A stretch of 64,000 nucleotides of DNA, taken from positions 805,001 through 869,000 of the forward strand of contig WPIO01000020.1 in the NCBI GenBank assembly GCA_009760855.2. The letters run 5' to 3'. This DNA is from Cristatella mucedo. Taxonomy: Eukaryota; Bryozoa; Phylactolaemata; Cristatellidae. The translations under genes and the position numbers were made by a program. A model generated the notes under the pieces. That model was not told the origin of the DNA, ran no database searches, and saw only the letters and a program-made list of their open reading frames with translations. Positions 58,500 through 64,000 of the stretch are shown here, piece after piece; position 1 is the first letter of the stretch; each line of letters opens with the position of its first letter.

Positions 58500-59640
58500 G
58501 TCAGGATTCAGGAGCTATCCAAATCAGTTTTTTTATCAATGACGTTCGTCACGCCACATTCTAGATCTCGTGATCACTAAGGATGTCCTCCCCACTGACT
58601 TTGTGGTGTGCCCTCTGACCCTCTCAGATCATTGTTCGGTCTCGTTTACTGTTCCTGCTTCCTCGTACGTGCAGGGCAATGTCGAATTTGCCAAACGACG
58701 TAACTTGCAAAGAATTGACATCGATAAGTTTTTGAGATCTGTTTGTGATGCAGGCCTTCTTGGTCTGCATTCAGACTCGACCGGCAGCCTCGATACTCTC
58801 ACTGATGCGATGAAAATGACACTCAGGAGTGCTCTTGACGAGCATGCTCCCGTTTGCTCTATCCGTTTTCAAAGTCGTCGAGATTGCTTTCAATTTTCAA
58901 AAGAAATTCTTAAAATGCGCCTTGGTAAGCGCAGGCTGGAACGTCGTTTCAAGAAATCGGGGTCTGAGGCAGACCTAGTCAATTTTAAAGACTTCCTTCG
59001 AGTTTACACCCGAAAGCTTAAAAAAGCCAGGGCTTCTTTTTTCATTAGAAAACTGAATTCCAGCCAGTCGGACACTAAACAGATTTATACGACAGTAAAC
59101 CTTTTACTGGCCAATGCTGTGAGGTCTGACTTTCCAGATATTAAGGGCTCAGCCGAAACGTTTTCAGCCTTCTTTACTGAAAAAACTGTGCACGTTCGTG
59201 CCTCCATTAAGCCCCCTCCGACCAAATCAATAGCCGTTCCTCAACCTGTGACCTTTCTTAGAAGGTTCTCCGATGTTTCTGCCTGTGATGTGGCTGCCTT
59301 AATAAGGTCTAGCAAAAAGAGCTCGTCTCCTGAAGACCCTATACCTTCATCTCTGTGGTCTTCACTTACTTTCCAACTTAGCCCTGCCATAACCAAGATT
59401 TGTAATGCTTCTTTGGGAAAAGGGGTCGTGCCCAAATCCTTCAAATCGGCAATCGTTAGACCTATTCTTAAAAAGCCTGGATTAGACACAGAGGTCCTAG
59501 CCATCTATCGTCCAGTTTCCCTTCTTCCGTTCTTATCAAAGATTCTTGAAAAATTGTTGCTAAGCAGCTAGTTGAACATATTGAAAATAATGGAATGTCA
59601 GAAACATTTTAATCAGGTTTCAAGAGGTGCGGCAGCTGTT
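58500..59640 (+). mobile_element. CR1/L2-like LINE fragment: endonuclease end and start of reverse transcriptase
   Basis: From about 58510 the frame shows LDLVITKDVLPTDFV and LSDHCSV, the end of the APE endonuclease domain. A 333-codon open stretch then leads through a linker (RRLERRFKKSGSEADLVNFK) to the first RT motifs (PIPSSLWSSL, ILKKPGLD, YRPVSLLPFLSKILEKLL). A frame change at about 59570 leads to SETF and the copy ends near 59640. Truncated at both ends. Confidence 0.88.
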
Positions 59641-60885
59641 CGTTATTGCCAACGGTCTGCAATCGCCAACTTCTCAAGACATGCACGAATCTCATTTTTA
59701 GGCGTGGTATACGATCTAAAAGTTCATTATTCTTATCCACACACAGGTATTGCTATTTAAAATAGAATACGTGATGGCGCTCGTATGAGGGAGCAGTCAG
59801 TACACGCGACCACTTGCCCTAAAAACTTCGCGATGCGTACAGCTAGCGAGATTTAATGGACACCGCATTAAGATTAGCATTGACGACTATTTGGCGAAGC
59901 AATATTTCAAAACTCAGTGTTGGATATTCACTTTCGCGGCATCCGAGCGAATATCCGTTCTTCTTCCTCGAGCATGCCTCACTGCATACCAGTCCCGGCC
60001 CGCTACGGCGCCTCTCACTCGGGACTGCACGAAAAGAAATGTCTACAAGCGTCGAACAGACGTAGGCCGCGCCGTTAAATCGTTCCCAGCTCTCCACAGG
60101 TTACCGATCGCTAGTTAGCCATAGCGGCGACACGACGTCGCGCTCACATAGGCAGCGTAGAGCTCTGCTAAGTGACCTAGCAGTTCTCTTGGGGTAATAT
60201 ACAAATCTTAGCACCGATTCTCTCGTCCTTCACGCGCTCGTTTTCGCCTAGTCCTCAAATTAAAGGCACCGGGGCCACCTCGGCGGACGCTGCAACTATC
60301 GTGCTTGGGGTGACGGCAATAACCCACTTTCTGGAATGCGACCTTGACCCTCACCGATGTGCTAGGGACGGGTTTTCCCGTGTTTAGCGTTGAGTGTCTA
60401 GAGTTTGTGCTGTGCGTTCTCGAGGTGAGTAAACCCGCCTGTCCCCATGTTTTCCATGCCGTAGATGGCTAAAACCAGTCAACCGTTTGGGGTTTTAGAA
60501 GCATTGCCTTTAAAATAACGCCGCGATATGACTCAGTTAAAGTCGCGATGCAGTCGCTGCCTTCCAGCGTTTCGATTGCCGAGTTCCACCGAGCGCCCAC
60601 CGCAGACGTGGATGACGAAGACTTCAGCCAATAGGCCGACGAAAAATCCGCCATTCGTGTAGCGTATCGGACCTCAACGTGAATTGTCATCGGCCAACGC
60701 GATAGATTTGCCAACTGGGGTGCCTTGCAACCCGGCCGCTCCCCCCCCCCCGAAGGCGCTCGCGTATGGCTTGATTTATCTTTAATGTTCTTGGCTGTGC
60801 AGTAGTACTTAAGTCACCGCGGACTTGCTTTGAGCTAGTCAGGAGGTTATTTCCTGCCGCGGCGGATTGACGGACGCGAATGCCG
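59641..60885. other. Host DNA, no supported gene
   Basis: A short SINE/LINE-like tail ('gacctagcagttctcttggggtaatatacaaat') occurs near 60175-60210. Composition becomes GC-richer toward the deubiquitinase gene. Confidence 0.4.
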
Positions 60886-61030
60886 AACTGGTTTGGCCCT
60901 GCGGTTAAGGTGCTCGACCCGACAAAGGTCTGGCCGAGGCCGTGGGCTCGATCCCCGTGGCTTACGTGAAGCGCCTGAATAGAGAGTCAGTTCTCTTAGG
61001 GCGCTATGAAAATGAATTATATTTAATTTA
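60886..61030 (+). mobile_element. SINE family A copy
   Basis: Head 'ctggtttggccctgcggttaaggtgctcgacc', B-box-like gggctcgatcccc, tail 'gtgaagcgcctgaatagagagtcagttctcttagggcgctatgaaaatgaatta' in pieces. One of the best preserved copies. Confidence 0.85.
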
Positions 61031-61097
61031 ATTTTTATATTTAATGGGCGCGAACTGTCCCTCGACTCTAGGCGTTCGCTGTGCTGTACTTGCGTGC

Positions 61098-61143
61098 ACG
61101 CCTCACGTTCCGGCGCCATAGCGCCTCACGTTCCGGCGCCACA
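61098..61143 (+). repeat. Direct repeat upstream of the deubiquitinase gene
   Basis: CGCCTCACGTTCCGGCGCCA occurs twice (about 61100-61119 and 61123-61142), in CpG-rich DNA about 120-200 bp before the predicted start. ETS-like CCGGAA follows at 61152. It may be part of the promoter. Confidence 0.5.
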
Positions 61144-61314
61144 GCGGACCACCGGAAAAACGTCCTCCAGAAAGCCAGTGCCCGTCCGTCGGGGGGGGGA
61201 GGCTAGCGGAGCGGCTGCTAATGGCCACTGCCGCTGCTCTGCCGGCTTTCTCCCTGCTGCTGCATGCTGTCTCGCCAGCTTAGCTTAAATCCCTCTCGTC
61301 CGTCCAGCGCGGCC

Positions 61315-62596
61315 ATGAGCAACTGGCCGGAACCACAGCGGCCTCCGCGTGAGACAGAGGCTCTCATGAAGGCCATTGCAGACGCCGCTGAGCGGCCGGC
61401 CGGTTCGCTGCCCGCTATGGGCCAGATGTCAACGTATTCGTTCGTTCTGCCGACCAACGTGCTCACGGTTGGAAGCAGCGTCGTCGACGACTTCGTCAAG
61501 CGGGCCCTCGAACCGTCCGGACTGATCAACTGGTGCAGCACGATCAAGCGCATCCTGCCGGTGTACACCCGAGGTAGGCTGAGACAGCGTTGTGCTGTGC
61601 TGTGCCCTCGCTGTGAGGTGCTGCTCGCTCTACACTCTACGCTTCTCACCTCGGTTCGAATCCTGCTGCAGCAAGCAATCCCGCACGCATTGCCCACTGA
61701 GTGGGGGGGGGCCTTTGAGTCTTCGACGCTCTTGTACCTCAATTGAAATGAGGCCGTTCAATAAGCTGACATGGACTCTTTTTTCGTTTGCTGCACACTT
61801 TCCGAGCACTCCTCCTCCTCCTCCTCCTCCTCCTCCTCCTCCTCCTCCTCCTCCTCCTCCTCCTCCTCCTCCTCCTCCTCCTCCTCCTCCTCCTCCTCCT
61901 CCTCCTCCTCCTCCTCCTCCTCCGTAGCAGCAGCAGCAGCACTGAGCTCAAGCTCGAGCCACTTCCGTCGGCTCCGATCCTCGTGATCATTGGCAGCAGG
62001 CGCTGCCAATGATCACGTCTCGGCAGCTGCACTTTCGTTGGCCTCGTGCAGTTCACTCTATTGCTGCCCGTCCCTTCCCCTCCCACACTCAGGAGCGTCA
62101 GAGCCGTCGTGTCTAGCTCGATTCGGTGCCTCGAGCTGGCCGCCAATAGCCCGCAACGCCGCACTTTGTATTGTTGAGCAGGTGACGGAAACTGCCTGCT
62201 GCACGCCATTTCGCTTTACCTGTGGGGCGTGGACGACGGCCAGTACGTGCTCAGGCGACTTGTCAGTGAGGCGCTGCAGCGCGACCTCGGCCCGATCAAG
62301 GCACGGTGGCAGCGCCAAGTGGAGAAAGAGAGCAGTGCCGTGCCGGGCGGCGTCCAGATGTCGGACGAGGTGAGTGCGCCTCTGCAACTTCTCTGCTCAA
62401 TTTAACCCCGAAGCTGCTGTCTGCTGTCAACCTGCCGTATTACCGGCCCACATCAGTGGAGGCCCTCTGAGAGTGAATAATTACTAAGTAGACGGTGTTT
62501 AGTGCACTTCGTAAATACCTTAGCGGGTGAGTTTTTATTTATGTATATATATATATATATATATATTTACGTATTTTATGTACGTTACGTTATTTA

Positions 62597-62639
<43 letters not shown>

Positions 62640-62681
62640 ATTTACGAAGTGCACTAAACACCGTCTACTTAGTAATTATTC

Positions 62682-62717
<36 letters not shown>

Positions 62718-64000
62718 ACACACACACACCCACTGGTGTCAGCTGGCTTTTACGTAACCCCGATAAGGAGAACGGTATTTACAGAGGAGTTACTAATGCA
62801 AGCTGTTAATTAAAGAACGACAACGACATTGCAATCTGCAGTAAGCCCGAAAACATGCCCACTTTACAGCTGCCGACTGAAATAGTATTCTATGGACCGA
62901 TGGAAGTAAATTAATGGTCCACGGAGATGGCAAGCAGAAGAATTTCGTCAATCGAAGAAAAGGCTTGCAGTACCACCCGATCTGCTGGCAATCTAGGTTC
63001 AAGTAAGGAGAAGGAAGTGTACTTGTTTGGTCTTGTATTTTGGCTTCCGGTATAAGAATTCTACACCGAATCAACAGGATTTTATACAGGGACGTGTTCA
63101 TGGGATATCGTCAAAAATGTTGGCATGCCCTGTGCTGAAGCTCTTGTAGGGTAGGACTACGTTTGGTAAATGGATAATGATCTCAAGCATACTGACAGTG
63201 CAATGAAGCAATTCTTCACCGATTCAGGTGTCGTAGTCCTTAGCTGGCCTAGCCAATCATCCGATCTCAACCCTATTGAGCATCTGTGGGACAGGTTGGA
63301 CCGCTTACTTTGAGCTGAGTACAGTATCTCGTCTTCCCTCGAGCAGCTTTTTGGTTGGCTTAAGTAGCTGTGGGATTGCATTACTCCGGATGTTTGCCGA
63401 AAGCTGACCGAATCAACACCCTGGCTAATACATGGTCATAAAGAACACGAGTGGTACGACCTCCCATTGATGTGAGTACCCATTAGTGCATGTAAAACCT
63501 TAGTTCTAATAATAGAAAATATTAAAACGCTTTGTGCACATGTTTTCAGTGCTGTTGCTGATGAAGAGCAAATCAATCACCTGACGGGACAGCCTGGTGG
63601 AGGCACCTATTCACCCTCATAAACACTTTTGCGTTTGAGTGTGTATGTGTGTGTGTGTGTTTGGGTGGGTGGGTGTGTGTGTGTGTGTGTGTTGTGTGTG
63701 TGTGCGTGTGTGCATAAAACTTTGATGATAAGAAAGAGAGAGTTGATAAGAACGTGCAGGTTTTCCAGTGCTATCTTCTGCCATTCTGCCCCACCCCACC
63801 ATGGCGTGTCGCCGGTCGGCCACTATGACGGCTGCGCAGTGGCTCCCTCTCTCGTCGATCGGCAGCGGTCGCTTGAGCTACCTGTGTCGCTCCTGCTCGC
63901 TCAGGCCGGCAGCGCCGGCAGCTCGATCGCTCTTTCCGCTCGGCTCCACAGGAGTGGCGCAATGACTGGGACTCGGTCGTGCGACTCGTGTCCGACGGCG
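61315..64000 (+). CDS. A20/Cezanne-type OTU deubiquitinase, three exons, cut by window end
   Basis: Exons 61315-61573, 62182-62369 and 63952 to beyond 64000. Exon 1 (donor GAG|GTAGGC, phase 1) codes SNWPEPQRPP...LPTNVLTVGSSV...SGLINWCSTIKRILPVYTR. Exon 2 completes the catalytic motif GDGNCLLHAISLYLWGVDD (Asp and nucleophile Cys), continues VLRRLVSEALQR and ARWQRQVEKES, and ends MSDE (phase 0, donor GTGAGT). Exon 3 begins EWRNDWDSVVRLVSDG, the expected next segment in A20-family OTU enzymes. An in-frame ATG at 61264 would add 17 residues. Cysteine protease that trims ubiquitin chains, by family. The catalytic His lies past the window. Confidence 0.88.
61808..61925. repeat. (CTC)n trinucleotide tract in deubiquitinase intron 1
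   Basis: About 39 CTC units, followed by CAG/GCA repeats. Translated frames (Leu, Ser, Pro, Glu, Arg runs) are artefacts. Confidence 0.97.
61982..62017. repeat. Perfect 16-bp stem hairpin in deubiquitinase intron 1
   Basis: CGTGATCATTGGCAGC, loop AGGC, then the exact reverse complement. Confidence 0.93.
62474..62682. mobile_element. Foldback/MITE-like element with perfect 45-bp TIRs
   Basis: 62474-62518 (TGAATAATTACTAAGTAGAC...GTAAATAC) is repeated without mismatch in inverse orientation at 62638-62682. The 119-bp centre is mostly (TA)n. It lies in deubiquitinase intron 2. No target duplication is certain because the right flank is (AT)n. Confidence 0.9.
62683..62729. repeat. (AT)n and (AC)n microsatellite
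   Basis: Runs of TA, then GTAT, then CA directly right of the MITE. Confidence 0.9.
62895..63480 (+). pseudogene. Tc1-like transposase relic
   Basis: The pieces VLVWSCILASGI, then DNDLKHTDSAMKQFF and LSWPSQSSDLNPIEHLWDRL (second Asp and the usual Asp/Glu of Tc1-like transposases lie in these segments) are in the family's order. Stops (TGA near 63311, TAA and TAG elsewhere) and shifts break the frame. It lies in deubiquitinase intron 2, same strand as the gene. No terminal repeats were found. Confidence 0.8.
63637..63713. repeat. (TG)n microsatellite
   Basis: Interrupted TG repeats with GGGTGGG in the middle, deubiquitinase intron 2. Confidence 0.95.

Noticed and set aside
61758-62209. Open frames with long Glu, Arg, Ser, Leu or Pro runs
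   Set aside because: Translation of the intronic (CTC)n tract in different frames.

Overview
The window is nuclear DNA of an animal. Two host genes can be read through canonical GT/AG introns: a FOXJ2/3-type forkhead gene (minus strand, exons at 10631-10987 and 9112-9186) and an A20/Cezanne-type OTU deubiquitinase gene (plus strand, exons at 61315-61573, 62182-62369 and from 63952 past the right edge). A third, previously unnamed host locus at 53.2-58.4 kb is a divergent tandem duplication of about 2.6 kb. Each copy carries a three-exon gene for a short peptide; the right copy (57730-58234) has a good signal peptide. The rest of the host DNA is microsatellites and mobile-element remains: two tRNA-derived SINE families, two CR1/L2-like LINE families, an LTR retrotransposon, hAT and Tc1 relics, and a MITE. 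I cannot name the species; it looks like an invertebrate.

The centre, 12296-36937 (24.6 kb), is one integrated Polinton/Maverick (adintovirus-like) element, strikingly AT-rich against the host. It has about 198-bp terminal inverted repeats starting AGTAGATATAAA, flanked by a 5-bp duplication (CACTA). It carries a full core set: protein-primed PolB, retroviral-type integrase, adenain-type protease, packaging ATPase, double-jelly-roll major capsid protein and probable minor capsid proteins. Accessory genes are a parvovirus-type phospholipase A2 domain, a YqaJ/lambda-type exonuclease, four fibre-like paralogues, two HNH-AP2 endonucleases, a two-TM protein and several small unknown genes. Most genes carry one or a few stops or frameshifts; the integrase and one HNH gene are open.

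Element layout: left TIR; PolB and small genes (+) to 18.6 kb; a structural and fibre block (-) to 18.6-21.5; a hydrophobic, probably capsid-associated gene (+); HNH (-); PLA2 (+); unknown and protease (-); ATPase, structural genes, MCP, exonuclease and a fourth fibre (+) at 25.3-32.7; zinc-finger gene (-); integrase (+); HNH and 2TM gene (-); a LINE insertion (35.03-35.98); a less AT-rich repeat-bearing ORF; right TIR.

The most interesting points are: (1) each TIR is itself an imperfect palindrome of about 176 bp that could fold as a hairpin; (2) almost every element gene has a TATATAG-like box 2-11 bases before its ATG, including two divergent pairs with only 22 and 10 bp between start codons; (3) convergent genes share interlocked stop codons; (4) the duplicated peptide gene; (5) an LTR retrotransposon inside a hAT element, split by inversion but still showing its primer site, polypurine tract and target duplication; (6) two LINE families nested in each other.
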